Source of the DNA: Vibrio hepatarius
GTDB taxonomy: Bacteria > Pseudomonadota > Gammaproteobacteria > Enterobacterales > Vibrionaceae
Assembly: GCF_001274785.1 (NCBI RefSeq)
Contig: NZ_LHPI01000003.1
Coordinates: forward strand, 248,001 to 312,000
Direction: 5' to 3'
Length of the DNA stretch: 64,000 bases
Part shown: positions 8,650 to 17,796 of the stretch, in pieces
Position numbering within the stretch: the stretch's first letter is position 1
Layout: the number at the start of each line of letters is the position of its first letter
Notes under the pieces: model-generated
Told to the model about the DNA's origin: nothing
Seen by the model: the letters and a program-made list of their open reading frames with translations, nothing else
Database searches by the model: none
Translations under genes and position numbers: made by a program

Positions 8650-9639
8650 CTAACCGCCGATTGACGCAAGATGTGGCGTCATACCGGAGTTGCCATCATG
8701 AAGAAAGTGACTGACAGATTTGGTTTGTAGTTGCTCTTGAATTCTTTGGATTAATGCGGCTTCTTGCGTGTCTTGCTGTAGCAAATCACGCAACTCTACG
8801 CCGTGGTCGCCGAACAGACACAAGTGCAGCTTACCCGTCGCAGAAACGCGCAGGCGATTACAGCTTTCACAGAAGTCTTTTTCGTACGGCATGATCAGGC
8901 CGATCTCACCTTGATAATCTGGATGGACGAAAACCTGCGCTGGGCCATCGTTGTTGGCTTTCACTTTTAACAGCCAACCGTTGGCAATCAACTGATTACG
9001 GATACCAACGCCAGAGACATGGTGCTTCTGGAACAGCTCATCCATCTCACCGGTTTGCATAAGTTCGATAAAACGCAGTTGTATAGGTCGGTCTTTAATC
9101 CAGTTGAGAAAAGCGGGCAGTTCGTGAGAGTTCAGATCTTTCATCAAAACCACATTCACTTTGACCTGCTCGTAGCCCACTTCAAACGCGCGGTCGATAC
9201 CCGACATGACTTGAGAGAATTTATTCTCACCGGTAATTTGGTGGAACATTCTTGGGTCTAGGCTATCCACACTCACGTTGATATGCGTTAAGCCTGCTTG
9301 CTTCCAGTCCGCGACTTGTTTTTCCATACGGTAGCCGTTGGTTGTCGTCGCCACTTTGTTGATGCCGTTGGTTTCGGCAACGGTGTGGATGATATCGGTA
9401 AAGTCTTTACGCAAGCTCGGCTCGCCGCCAGTAATGCGCACTTTTGACGTGCCACAATCTGCGAATGCACGGACTACGCGTTTAATTTCTGGAAGCGATA
9501 AAAAGGACGAGTTTTTCTGCCCCGAAGGCTTATAGCCATCAGGCAAGCAGTAAGTACATTTAAAGTTACAAACATCTGTAACGGAAAGACGCAAGTAATA
9601 AAACTTGCGATGGAATCTATCTTCGAATTGTTGCGCCAC
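8650..9639 (-). CDS. moaA: GTP 3',8-cyclase, radical SAM (MoaA)
   Basis: 329 residues from a GTG at 9637-9639 preceded by GGAAAGG six bases away; the longer ATG reading starts inside the probable riboswitch and adds residues not seen in the family. It converts GTP to 3',8-cyclo-GTP. The N-terminal radical-SAM cluster is CNFKCTYC, and the C-terminal [4Fe-4S] ligands are CESC plus a later Cys in LHLCLF. It ends in SIGG, the C-terminal di-glycine essential for MoaA. It is the first gene of moaABCDE, and its order beside yvcK/ybhK and uvrB matches E. coli. Confidence 0.95.
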   Translation of the reverse strand: MAQQFEDRFHRKFYYLRLSVTDVCNFKCTYCLPDGYKPSGQKNSSFLSLPEIKRVVRAFADCGTSKVRITGGEPSLRKDFTDIIHTVAETNGINKVATTTNGYRMEKQVADWKQAGLTHINVSVDSLDPRMFHQITGENKFSQVMSGIDRAFEVGYEQVKVNVVLMKDLNSHELPAFLNWIKDRPIQLRFIELMQTGEMDELFQKHHVSGVGIRNQLIANGWLLKVKANNDGPAQVFVHPDYQGEIGLIMPYEKDFCESCNRLRVSATGKLHLCLFGDHGVELRDLLQQDTQEAALIQRIQEQLQTKSVSHFLHDGNSGMTPHLASIGG

Positions 9640-9643
9640 GGAA

Positions 9644-9755
9644 CACCTTTCCAAACACGGGAGGCACAATCATTTCCAACTATGCCCTTGTGACAACTTG
9701 TCACTGGCTCAGCAAGCTTATTCATTCGAACTTAGCTGGGTGAGCTCGGAGTTAT
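9644..9755 (-). ncRNA. Probable molybdenum-cofactor (Moco) riboswitch in the moaA leader
   Basis: The minus-strand leader immediately upstream of moaA contains ACTCCGAGC followed by CACCC, then a hairpin GTGACAA / TTGTCAC (9690-9704), then AAGGGCA paired across a short insert with TGCCTCCC, and finally GGAAAGG, which is the moaA ribosome site. These blocks, in this order, resemble my recollection of the Moco RNA motif found in front of E. coli moaA. The element directly abuts the start codon, as expected for translation control in which cofactor binding masks the ribosome site. Exact ends and pairing are approximate. Confidence 0.65.
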
Positions 9756-9944
9756 GGCAATCGCCTCAAGTACAAATAACTTTAAAAGACGACAGCTGAT
9801 ACATAAAATACTTAATAATTGTGCGTGCTTCTACCCTAAACGTCAAAAAAACATACTTGAAGCCCAAAATACCCCCTACTGAGTATCCGATATGAATGTA
9901 ATGCTCTAAATTGTGGTTAGTTTTGAAAAAATAAGAAGATATTA

Positions 9945-10847
9945 ATGACTCTCTACTCATCAAAACGGGTCGTCGCGATTGGCGGTGGCCACGGTCTTGG
10001 CCGAATGCTTGCGGCGCTAAAAGACTTCGGTAATAACGCCACTGGCATTGTCGCCACAACAGATAACGGGGGCTCGACGGGTCGAATTCGTAACTGTCAG
10101 GGTGGCATTGCTTGGGGCGATACCCGCAACTGTATCAACCAGCTCATTACCGAGCCATCCATTAGCTCGATGATGTTCGAATACCGCTTTAAAGGCTCAG
10201 GTGAACTCGACGGTCATAACCTCGGCAACTTGATGCTAACAGCGCTGGATAACCTATCGGTCCGTCCGTTAGATGCAACCAATCTAATTCGCAACATGCT
10301 CAAAGTGGACGTCAATATCATCCCGATGTCGGAGCACCCTTCCGACTTACGCGCTCTGGCACCAGACGGTAAATGGGTTACGGGCGAAACCAGTGTTGAC
10401 GAAATGCCTGACAAGTTGGTGCGTTTGGACCTAGAGCCTGAAGTGCCTGCGACCAAAGAAGGTGTGATGGCGATTGAGCAAGCGGATGCGATTATATTAG
10501 GTCCAGGTAGCTTCTTAACCAGTATTATGCCGCCACTGCTTTTGCCGGAAATAGGTCGAGCGATTGCCAATAACCACAAAGCGCAACTGATTTTCGTGGA
10601 GAACTTATCTCCCGAATTTGGGCCTGCGGGCAAAATGACACTTCAGGAAAAGTTGGAGTGGTGTGAACGTTCGTGCCGAGGCAGAAGAATTGATGTAGTT
10701 CTGGGCGACGAGCCTCACCCAGAACTTGCTGAATGGAATTGTGTGACAACCCCGCTGGCATCACCAAACCGTGATTGGCGACACGACCGCGCTAAACTGC
10801 AACACGCCATCGAATCACTACTTTGTGACGAAATACAATCGCAGTAA
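9945..10847 (+). CDS. YvcK/YbhK (CofD-like) family protein
   Basis: 300 residues of the 2-phospho-L-lactate transferase-like fold: VVAIGGGHGLGRML near residue 9, the TTDNGGSTGRIRNC loop at ~43-56, the GHNLGNLML near 93, and ADAIILGPGSFLTSIMPPLL near 180. YvcK/GlmR proteins bind UDP-GlcNAc or NADP-type ligands and influence cell-wall precursor flux and morphology; E. coli YbhK sits at this same place between uvrB and moaA. It is divergent from moaA and followed directly by luxU on the opposite strand. The molecular role in this organism is not evident. Confidence 0.9.
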   Translation: MTLYSSKRVVAIGGGHGLGRMLAALKDFGNNATGIVATTDNGGSTGRIRNCQGGIAWGDTRNCINQLITEPSISSMMFEYRFKGSGELDGHNLGNLMLTALDNLSVRPLDATNLIRNMLKVDVNIIPMSEHPSDLRALAPDGKWVTGETSVDEMPDKLVRLDLEPEVPATKEGVMAIEQADAIILGPGSFLTSIMPPLLLPEIGRAIANNHKAQLIFVENLSPEFGPAGKMTLQEKLEWCERSCRGRRIDVVLGDEPHPELAEWNCVTTPLASPNRDWRHDRAKLQHAIESLLCDEIQSQ

Positions 10848-10859
10848 GCCGTTCAGTTG

Positions 10860-11204
10860 TTACTGCGATTGATATATCTGCTGATAACGTTGCTTGGTTT
10901 CACCGAGCAACGTTAACATCTTGCTGCGAATCGAATCGGTATCAAACTCTCCGCCGGATTTCGCTGCTGCATCGATTTCAATCGCATAGGCACATAAAGA
11001 TTCAGCGCCAAAACTGGCGGCACTGCTTTTCAGGGCGTGGCTGATTTCTTTCAAATAACGGGCAACGTCAAAGCTCTCTTCTTGGCTTAGCGTTTCGATG
11101 TATTGAGCCAGCTCACCTAAAAAGATTTCAAGCAAAACCGGCACATTTTCCTGACCAATCTCATTCGCTAACCTGTCGATTTTACTCTGGTTTAATACTT
11201 CCAT
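10860..11204 (-). CDS. luxU: Quorum-sensing phosphorelay protein LuxU (HPt)
   Basis: 114 residues forming a single histidine-phosphotransfer domain. The phosphorylated His is His 56 in ISHALKSSAASFGA. LuxU takes phosphate from the hybrid sensor kinases (LuxN, LuxQ, CqsS types) and passes it to LuxO. It lies three bases downstream of luxO, the standard luxOU pairing, which separates it from other HPt proteins. Confidence 0.93.
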   Translation of the reverse strand: MEVLNQSKIDRLANEIGQENVPVLLEIFLGELAQYIETLSQEESFDVARYLKEISHALKSSAASFGAESLCAYAIEIDAAAKSGGEFDTDSIRSKMLTLLGETKQRYQQIYQSQ

Positions 11205-11207
11205 GAT

Positions 11208-12599
11208 TTACTGGGTTTCCTTCGCATTCCAAGTTTGTAGTTTGCGGTAGATCGTCGAAGGACTGACATCCAAATAACCGGCGGCTTTTGGAATGTTGCC
11301 ATCACACGCTTTGATCGCTTGCTCTATCGCTTTTTTCTCAGTTAACCAAAGTGGAAAAATATCGTGAACTGACGGCTCCAGCGTTTCAGTAAACTCAACA
11401 CGAATTTGGTTATCCAGAGGCTTATTCAGCGGCGGGGGTAACATGTTCAAGGTAATTTCTTTACCGTTGTTCAGCACCACAACGTTTCTCAGTACGTTTT
11501 GCAACTGACGGACGTTACCCGGCCATTCATAATCGGAAAATCTTTCTACCACCTCTGGTGATAGTCTTACAAAGTCCTTACCCTCTTCTTTCGACATAAA
11601 GCCCAATAATGAATAAGCAATTTCAACTATGTCTTCGCCGCGCTCACGTAATGGTGGCAAATGCAGAGGGATCACATACAAACGATAGTACAAATCTTCC
11701 CGAAAGCGCCCTTCTTCAACTTCTTTCCATGGGTCTCGGTTGGTTGCACACACAAATCGCACATCGACGCTCTTCATTTTTGACGAGCCAACTTTCTGGA
11801 AAGTACCCGTCTGAATAAAGCGTAGGAGCTTGGTTTGCAAGTCTAGGTCCATTTCACACAATTCATCTAAGAATAGTGTGCCGCCGTCCGCGAGCTCTGC
11901 CGCACCTTGTCTGTCGGTTGCTGCACCAGTAAATGCCCCTTTGACGTGACCAAACAGCTCACTTTCAATTAAATCTTTCGGAATTGCTGCGCAGTTGATC
12001 GCGATAAAAGGTTTGTCGCCACGCTTACTGGTCGCGTGAATCGCTTCTGCACACACCTCTTTACCCGTACCACTCTCGCCGGTAATAAAAATACTGGCTT
12101 TACTCGACGCTGCCGAGTCAATGGTGCGATAAACCGCCTGCATGGTTTGGCTACTGCCGATGAAGCCTTGATAACCTTGGTTTGGATTATCCGCTTCATT
12201 CTTAAGTTTATTCGCCTTACGTAGCGCGTTGTTGACCGTAACACGCAGCCGGTCCGCTTCACACGGTTTAATCAAAAAGTCTTGTGCGCCGTGACGCATT
12301 GCTTCAACCGCGGTATCAATCGAGCCGTGCGCGGTCATAAAGATGACCGGAACATCCGGGTTTTTCTGTTTCACTGCATAAAGCACGTCCATACCCGTCA
12401 TATCAGGCAGACGTAAATCAAGCAGGATCAAATCAGGAGTACGAAAGTTTAAACTTTCAATTGCGTCACGCCCCGTACCGACAATATTGATGTCGATTTG
12501 AAGCGGAGTCAGGTAAGAGCGATACAGTGCCGCGACCGACGCCGTATCTTCAACCATAAGCAGATATTTTGCTTTGGGATCATTAGTATTATTTTGCAT
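11208..12599 (-). CDS. luxO: Quorum-sensing sigma-54-dependent response regulator LuxO
   Basis: 463 residues. Receiver domain ~12-125 with the phosphoacceptor Asp 61 in [11 protein letters not shown]+ domain ~146-370 with Walker A GESGTGKE and the sigma-54 contact loop GAFTGA; C-terminal Fis-type helix-turn-helix ending [18 protein letters not shown]. Phosphorylated LuxO at low cell density activates Qrr sRNA genes with sigma-54. The neighbouring luxU and the divergent qrr1 with LuxO-type sites confirm the identity over generic NtrC-like regulators. LuxO may also repress its own gene through the shared intergenic sites. Confidence 0.97.
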   Translation of the reverse strand: MQNNTNDPKAKYLLMVEDTASVAALYRSYLTPLQIDINIVGTGRDAIESLNFRTPDLILLDLRLPDMTGMDVLYAVKQKNPDVPVIFMTAHGSIDTAVEAMRHGAQDFLIKPCEADRLRVTVNNALRKANKLKNEADNPNQGYQGFIGSSQTMQAVYRTIDSAASSKASIFITGESGTGKEVCAEAIHATSKRGDKPFIAINCAAIPKDLIESELFGHVKGAFTGAATDRQGAAELADGGTLFLDELCEMDLDLQTKLLRFIQTGTFQKVGSSKMKSVDVRFVCATNRDPWKEVEEGRFREDLYYRLYVIPLHLPPLRERGEDIVEIAYSLLGFMSKEEGKDFVRLSPEVVERFSDYEWPGNVRQLQNVLRNVVVLNNGKEITLNMLPPPLNKPLDNQIRVEFTETLEPSVHDIFPLWLTEKKAIEQAIKACDGNIPKAAGYLDVSPSTIYRKLQTWNAKETQ

Positions 12600-12613
12600 A
12601 GCCTAGCCGTTTA

Positions 12614-12663
12614 TTGCGATTGCAATTTGTATAAATGATTGCATTAGGCTTTGCATTTTGCAA
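12614..12663. promoter_or_regulatory. LuxO upstream activating sites for qrr1
   Basis: The palindrome TTGCATTTTGCAA at 12651-12663 fits the reported LuxO site TTGCA-N3-TGCAA exactly. An imperfect copy, TTGCGATTGCAA, lies at 12614-12625. They are about 65-130 bases upstream of the sigma-54 promoter, the normal enhancer position, and also sit just upstream of luxO, where they could mediate autoregulation. Confidence 0.75.
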
Positions 12664-12725
12664 ATAAAAACCGATTTAAAGGCAGCTTTTGATTGTTATT
12701 TAAGCAAAAATCCAACAAAAATTAA

Positions 12726-12741
12726 TTGGCACGGTATCTGC
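12726..12741 (+). promoter_or_regulatory. Sigma-54 promoter of qrr1
   Basis: TTGGCACGGTATCTGC has the invariant GG (12728-12729) and GC (12740-12741) with ten bases between, the -24/-12 arrangement. It predicts a transcript start near 12753. Confidence 0.85.
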
Positions 12742-12752
12742 TTTAGTAAGGT

Positions 12753-12848
12753 TGACCCTAATGGGTCACCTAGCCAACTGACGTTGTTAGTGAACTTAAG
12801 TATTCACAAATGACAGCCAATAGATAAATTTCTATTGGCTATTTTTTT
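12753..12848 (+). ncRNA. qrr1: Qrr1 quorum-regulatory small RNA
   Basis: About 96 bases between luxO and uvrB, the known position of qrr1 in vibrios. Features in order: 5' hairpin TGACCCTAATGGGTCA, the conserved core CTAGCCAACTGACGTTGTTA followed by GTGAAC that pairs with target mRNAs (luxR/hapR-type and luxO), and a terminator stem AGCCAATAGA / TCTATTGGCT followed by ATTTTTTT. Made at low cell density under LuxO~P and sigma-54, it acts with Hfq to repress the LuxR/HapR master regulator mRNA. It runs head-on toward the uvrB stop codon. Confidence 0.95.
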
Positions 12849-12869
12849 GCCTAAAATTCAGCTTAACGA

Positions 12870-14900
12870 TCAGCTATTTACAATAAACTGCTGGCGCAAC
12901 TTATCAATCTCATCGCGTTTTTCTGCCGCCAATTCAAACTCAAGGTCTTGAGCGTGTTGGTACATCTGAGTTTCAAGTTTACTGATTTCTTTTTCGAGCT
13001 GCTGAGGTGTCATCACTTCATAACTTTGCGAAGGTTCAGCCACTTTAGACAATGGCACTTGCTTATTACCACGCTGTCTCTTCGCTTTAGTAATGTCACC
13101 GAGTTCCATAATGTCTTTGACGTTACGTTTCAGCGCTTGAGGCTCAATCCCCATCTCCTCGTTGTAGGCTTGTTGCTTCTCACGTCGGCGGTTGGTTTCA
13201 TCCATCGCTTTCTTCATCGATTTAGTAATCGAATCTGCGTAGAGAATCGCTTTACCCTCAACATTTCGCGCCGCACGACCGATTGTCTGAATCAATGAAC
13301 GCTCCGAACGTAGGAAACCTTCTTTGTCCGCATCCAGAATCGCCACCAGCGACACTTCTGGCATATCCAAACCTTCTCGAAGTAAGTTGATCCCAACCAA
13401 TACGTCAAATTCACCTAAACGTAAGTCGCGAATGATTTCGACACGCTCAACAGTATCAATGTCTGAGTGTAAATAACGCACTTTGACATCGTGTTCTGTT
13501 AGATAATCAGTGAGATCCTCAGCCATTCGTTTGGTCAAGGTCGTCACCAAGACACGTTCGTCTTTCGCCGCGCGGATGCGAATTTCGGAGAGTAAGTCAT
13601 CAACCTGAGTCGCGACTGGACGTACTTCTAATTCTGGATCAAGCAGACCCGTCGGACGCACCACCTGATCGGCAATTTGGTCAGCCGATTTTTCCAGTTC
13701 GTAATTACCCGGTGTCGCCGAAACGAAGATGGTTTGTGGCGCCAGCGATTCAAATTCTTCAAATTTCAGTGGACGGTTATCCAGCGCTGAAGGGAGACGG
13801 AAACCGAACTCGACCAAGGTTTCTTTTCTCGAGCGGTCACCTTTATACATCGCACCAATTTGCGGAACGGTCACGTGTGACTCATCAATGATCAGCAAAC
13901 CGTCGTGTGGCAAGTAGTCAAATAACGTCGGTGGCGGCTCCCCCTCGTTTCGACCACTGAGGTAGCGCGAGTAGTTTTCGATCCCTGAACAGAAACCGAG
14001 TTCGTTCATCATCTCGATATCGAATTGTGTACGCTGGCTGATGCGTTGCTCTTCTAACAGTTTGTTGTTTTCGAGCAAATAAGTTTTGCGTACTTCTAGC
14101 TCAGCCTTAATGTGTTCAATTGCATCAAGAATGCGCTCACGCGGAGTAACATAGTGCGTTTTCGGGTAAATGGTATAACGAGGCAAATCACGCTGTTTAA
14201 CCGCACCGGTCAACGGGTCAAATACACTGATGCAGTCAATTTCATCGTCGAACATTTCAATACGTACGGCATCTTGATCGGATTCTGCTGGGAAGATATC
14301 AATGACTTCACCACGAACACGAAACTGACCGCGTTCAAACGCAACTTCATTTCGGCTATATTGCAGCTCAGCAAGACGACGTAAAATATCGCGCTGATCC
14401 ATCACGTCACCACGACGGATATGCAGCATCATTTGCAAATACGCTTGTGGATCACCCAGACCATAAATCGCAGACACCGACGCCACGATGATCGCATCTT
14501 TTCGCTCTAGCAGCGCTTTGGTTGCCGATAAACGCATCTGCTCGATATGAGCGTTAACCGACGCGTCTTTCTCAATAAAAGTGTCTGTGGTAGGAACGTA
14601 GGCTTCTGGCTGATAATAGTCATAGTAAGAGACGAAATACTCAACCGCATTGTTAGGGAAAAACGACTTCATCTCTCCATAAAGCTGCGCTGCCAGAGTT
14701 TTATTTGGTGCTAATAAGATTGCCGGACGTTGCGCTTTAGCAATCACGTTGGCGAGGGTAAAGGTTTTACCCGAACCTGTCACACCAAGTAATGTTTGAT
14801 GAGCCAAACCTGAATCTAAGCCATCTAGAAGCTGATTAATCGCGGTTGGCTGGTCACCAGACGGTTGGTAATCTGATACTAAGTCATACACTTTGTTCAT
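12870..14900 (-). CDS. uvrB: UvrABC excinuclease subunit B
   Basis: 676 residues, the family length, from ATG 14898-14900; an upstream in-frame ATG at 15008 would run through the LexA box and promoter. The protein is the DNA-damage verification helicase of nucleotide excision repair. Walker A GVTGSGKT near residue 40, the beta-hairpin region [11 protein letters not shown] near 92, the helicase DESH and ATPG motifs, QTIGRAARN near 540, and the C-terminal UVR domain that binds UvrC ([16 protein letters not shown] onward) are all present. Likely SOS-inducible through the upstream LexA box. Confidence 0.97.
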   Translation of the reverse strand: MNKVYDLVSDYQPSGDQPTAINQLLDGLDSGLAHQTLLGVTGSGKTFTLANVIAKAQRPAILLAPNKTLAAQLYGEMKSFFPNNAVEYFVSYYDYYQPEAYVPTTDTFIEKDASVNAHIEQMRLSATKALLERKDAIIVASVSAIYGLGDPQAYLQMMLHIRRGDVMDQRDILRRLAELQYSRNEVAFERGQFRVRGEVIDIFPAESDQDAVRIEMFDDEIDCISVFDPLTGAVKQRDLPRYTIYPKTHYVTPRERILDAIEHIKAELEVRKTYLLENNKLLEEQRISQRTQFDIEMMNELGFCSGIENYSRYLSGRNEGEPPPTLFDYLPHDGLLIIDESHVTVPQIGAMYKGDRSRKETLVEFGFRLPSALDNRPLKFEEFESLAPQTIFVSATPGNYELEKSADQIADQVVRPTGLLDPELEVRPVATQVDDLLSEIRIRAAKDERVLVTTLTKRMAEDLTDYLTEHDVKVRYLHSDIDTVERVEIIRDLRLGEFDVLVGINLLREGLDMPEVSLVAILDADKEGFLRSERSLIQTIGRAARNVEGKAILYADSITKSMKKAMDETNRRREKQQAYNEEMGIEPQALKRNVKDIMELGDITKAKRQRGNKQVPLSKVAEPSQSYEVMTPQQLEKEISKLETQMYQHAQDLEFELAAEKRDEIDKLRQQFIVNS

Positions 14901-14942
14901 GCACAGCCTCAATCTTAGTGAAATTCGTTTTTGATATTGTGA

Positions 14943-14958
14943 CTGTATATATATACAT
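14943..14958. promoter_or_regulatory. LexA (SOS) box of uvrB
   Basis: CTGTATATATATACAT matches the LexA operator CTGTATATATATACAG at 15 of 16 positions, 43 bases upstream of the uvrB start. Confidence 0.88.
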
Positions 14959-14959
14959 A

Positions 14960-15399
14960 CACAATAGCTAAGGAAAAAATAAACGCCTGTTTTGCGAAAA
15001 TTGCTCAACTATAGCTAGATCCTCAAAATCAATCCTGATATTATCTTTCGCCCTACTAGAGATCTACTCTGAAAATCTCATCTTTTTAGCTAACAGCTTA
15101 TACACAAAATCCCGTATTTTTCAGACTTATCAAACTTTCCATCCTGAAATCATCACGATTATATTAACAACAATTTTGTACAAAACTCACCACTATACAG
15201 CTACTTATAAAGCGTTATCTATTGATAGAATTTAGTGTAAACAATCTAAAATTCGCGCTAAATGTAATTGCTCAAGTTTAATTAACACACTTATCCACAA
15301 TTTTAGTGGATAACTATGTACAGACTATATCCGGTAAGGGATACAAAAAAGTAAAGTAATTTATCTTTAAAAAAATGCTTTTTTTCATCGACATAAGTA
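14960..15399. other. AT-rich intergenic region with DnaA-box-like sequences
   Basis: About 440 bases with no credible gene between uvrB and tRNA-Asn. It contains two consensus DnaA boxes on the plus strand (TTATACACA 15098-15106 and TTATCCACA 15291-15299), the second forming an inverted repeat TTATCCAC / GTGGATAA (15291-15313). No terminator-ended sRNA is obvious. Confidence 0.6.
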
Positions 15400-15428
15400 T
15401 TGACACTTTTTGGCACCATCGCTAATAT
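15400..15428 (+). promoter_or_regulatory. Sigma-70 promoter of tRNA-Asn
   Basis: -35 TTGACA (15400-15405), 17-base spacer, -10 TAATAT (15423-15428). Near-consensus and correctly placed about 20 bases before the tRNA. Confidence 0.85.
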
Positions 15429-15448
15429 TCGCCTCGCTTAAACGCAAT

Positions 15449-15524
15449 TCCCCCTTAGTTCAGTTGGTAGAACGGCGGACTGTTAATCCGTATGTCGCAG
15501 GTTCGAGTCCCGCAGGGGGAGCCA
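15449..15524 (+). tRNA. tRNA-Asn (anticodon GTT)
   Basis: 76 bases including an encoded CCA end. Acceptor stem TCCCCCT / AGGGGGA, D-arm TTCAGTTGGTAGAA, anticodon GTT at 15482-15484 in ACTGTTAATCC, T-loop GTTCGAGTC. Very similar to E. coli tRNA-Asn. A strong promoter precedes it and a terminator follows at 15532-15562. Confidence 0.97.
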
Positions 15525-15531
15525 AATTCAG

Positions 15532-15562
15532 AAAAAGCCGTATCGAAAGATACGGCTTTTTT
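15532..15562 (+). terminator. Terminator of tRNA-Asn
   Basis: Stem AAAAAGCCGTATC / GATACGGCTTTTT with a GAAA loop and T-run, starting eight bases after the tRNA. Confidence 0.92.
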
Positions 15563-15930
15563 GTTTTTACCTACCAACATAAAGACCAAGGCTTCATTAA
15601 GCAGATCTGCTGGCGACACGAATGCCCCCAAACAAACTCCCCTGCCCCGAAGAGCCAAACACTTTTGTTCACACAAAATCGATTAAAAACCTTGGTCAGC
15701 TCGCATAAATGCAATCTAACACTTATGAACCAGTAGACACATACAGTGCTAGTTCTATGATTATTTATGAATCAATTAATTAAAGTCAGTGTTCACGATT
15801 AGGTAAAGTAAATACGCTTTGAAAACTACAGCTTGTGCGTGAGCTCATCGTTATTATTCCGCACTTTCCCCCTAAATAACTATCAAGACGCTCTGAGAAT
15901 TTCATCGCACTGCCAAACTAATAGGAAGTC
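15563..15930. other. Intergenic region downstream of tRNA-Asn
   Basis: 368 bases. I see no gene, no integrase remnant and no second copy of the tRNA 3' end that would mark an attachment site. It should hold the promoter of the following lipoprotein gene, but no convincing -35/-10 pair stands out. Confidence 0.5.
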
Positions 15931-17730
15931 ATGATGATGTTTACACTTTCTGCAACACTAAGAGCCATTCTACTGCTATCGCCCACCCTAACACTCTATG
16001 GGTGTGGAGACGCACGCGATTTATCTGCAAAGGAAATATCTTCAGCAAGCTCATCACCTCAACCTTTTAACTTGTTATCAATTGAAGTAAGCGATAGCGG
16101 CATCGCCACATTTGACTGGGATGATTCAAGCGGTGCCAGTGAGTACATTATCTGCAAAAAAAATGATTCACAGAATAACGAATGTGAAGAATTACTTACT
16201 GTTACCTCTGGTACAACAGGAACGGTCAACATTGGTAGTATTTTAGAAACAGCCGTATCTGAGTATTTTATTTTGGCTAAAAACGAAGAGTTAGTCACCT
16301 TATCCAATAAACGATCAATCGAGTCATCTGAGCTAGCTAATCTGATTACTTACGTTAAAGCGTCAAATACTAATAGCAGCGACAACTTTGGGAATTCTAT
16401 TTCGCTATCTGCTGATGGGAACACACTTGCTGTAGGTGCAGATAGGGAAGACAGCAATTCAACGTCACTCAACGGTGATCAAGCCAATGATGACGCTACA
16501 ACTTCTGGGGCCGTTTATTTATTCCGGTACAAGAGCAACCAATGGTCACAACAGGCCTATATTAAAGCACCAAATGCCGAAGCTTCTGATACTTTTGGTA
16601 GCTCAGTTTCGTTATCTTCCGATGGCAACACTCTCGTGGTAGGCGCACAAGGTGAAGAAGGCGGTGTGCCTGGAATCAACGGAGACCCAACAGACAACTC
16701 TATTCCTAATGCTGGTGCTGCTTACATTTTTACCTTTGATGGTACGGACTGGAATCATCAAACTTACGTTAAAGCCTCTAACCCGGGTGATGGCGACCAT
16801 TTTGGTATTGCAGTCGCACTCTCACCAGACGGGAGTACTCTAGCAGTCGGAGCTGACGGGGAAAGCAGTGACCTGAATGGCACCTACGCCCTTTCTCCAG
16901 TAGACAACGACCTTTACTCTGATGCGGGGGCGGTTTATTTATTCCGCTACAATGGCAGTAACTGGATACAAGAAGCTTATATCAAAGCCTCAAATACAGA
17001 GAGCAGCGATCGCTTTGGTAGCAGCCTATCACTTTCTCATAACGGCAACACCTTAGCAGTAGGGGCAAAGGATGAAGACAGCGCTGCGACTGGCGTGAAT
17101 GGTGATCAATTCAATAATGATTCGTTCTCTTCAGGAGCGGTTTATTTATTCCGCTTCGATGGGAGTAATTGGATACAACAGGCCTATATAAAGGCTTCAG
17201 ACACCAGTAGCTCAGGATATTTTGGGGCATCTGTTTCACTTTCTTCAAATGGAAATTTGTTAGGTGTAGGTGGGTATGGTCAAAATAGTCGTAATGGTGC
17301 TGCCTATGTGTATCAATTTGATGGCAGTGATTGGTCAGAGCAAGCCTACCTTACTGCATCAAATGCCGAGTCATTCGATTATTTCGGTAATTCTGTTGCG
17401 CTATCTCCAGAAGGCAACTCACTTTTAGTTGGTGCTTTTAGTGAAGGAAGCAACTCAATTGGTGTGAATGGAGAACAGACCGACAATTCAGCAGGCTCCT
17501 CAGGAGCTGCCTATTTGTTTCGCTTTGATGGTTCTCTATGGAAGCAAGAGTTCTATATTAAACCTTCTAATACAGAATCTCTTGATAGATTTGGGCTTTC
17601 TGTTTCATTGTCGTCTAACGGTAGTAGATTTGCGATAAGTACAGAGAGAGAAAGCAGCAGCGCAACAGGTATTAATGGTGATCAAAGCGATAACTCTGCA
17701 TCCAGCTCTGGCGCGGTTTATATCTACTAA
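15931..17730 (+). CDS. Lipoprotein with seven FG-GAP-like propeller repeats
   Basis: 599 residues. A hydrophobic leader ends in LTLYGC, a lipobox predicting lipidation at Cys 25 and outer-membrane anchoring. Residues ~48-140 look like a fibronectin-III-type domain (TFDWDDSSGASEYIICKK). From ~142 to the end there are seven repeats of about 65 residues, each with an [AT]YIKASN start, a DxFG[NS]S[VI]SLS core, NGNTLAVGA, often a NGDQxxN acidic loop and a GAVYLFR end. Seven units predict a closed seven-bladed beta-propeller resembling integrin-alpha FG-GAP folds. Repeat 5 is short and lacks the acidic loop. Likely a surface or periplasmic binding protein; the ligand is unknown. Three adjacent ATGs follow GGAAG. 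Confidence 0.85.
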   Translation: MMMFTLSATLRAILLLSPTLTLYGCGDARDLSAKEISSASSSPQPFNLLSIEVSDSGIATFDWDDSSGASEYIICKKNDSQNNECEELLTVTSGTTGTVNIGSILETAVSEYFILAKNEELVTLSNKRSIESSELANLITYVKASNTNSSDNFGNSISLSADGNTLAVGADREDSNSTSLNGDQANDDATTSGAVYLFRYKSNQWSQQAYIKAPNAEASDTFGSSVSLSSDGNTLVVGAQGEEGGVPGINGDPTDNSIPNAGAAYIFTFDGTDWNHQTYVKASNPGDGDHFGIAVALSPDGSTLAVGADGESSDLNGTYALSPVDNDLYSDAGAVYLFRYNGSNWIQEAYIKASNTESSDRFGSSLSLSHNGNTLAVGAKDEDSAATGVNGDQFNNDSFSSGAVYLFRFDGSNWIQQAYIKASDTSSSGYFGASVSLSSNGNLLGVGGYGQNSRNGAAYVYQFDGSDWSEQAYLTASNAESFDYFGNSVALSPEGNSLLVGAFSEGSNSIGVNGEQTDNSAGSSGAAYLFRFDGSLWKQEFYIKPSNTESLDRFGLSVSLSSNGSRFAISTERESSSATGINGDQSDNSASSSGAVYIY

Positions 17731-17796
17731 TTTAGCCTGAATAAGCTGGAGAATAGTTGTTTAATAAGGCAATACGTTAATCAAATAAAGTTAATA

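Noticed and set aside
14901..15008. N-terminal extension of UvrB
   Set aside because: The upstream in-frame ATG would translate through the LexA box and adds 36 hydrophobic residues absent from the 676-residue family.
15098..15313. Replication origin
   Set aside because: Only two consensus DnaA boxes and no dnaA, gidA, parAB or 13-mer series nearby; kept as a low-level finding on DnaA boxes only.
15410..15736. Open frame running through tRNA-Asn and its terminator
   Set aside because: It overlaps the tRNA promoter, tRNA and terminator and has no family features.
15449..15930. tRNA-Asn as an integration site for a mobile island
   Set aside because: No integrase, no repeated tRNA 3' end and no mobile-element gene is visible downstream; the lipoprotein may be variable but nothing shows how it came.
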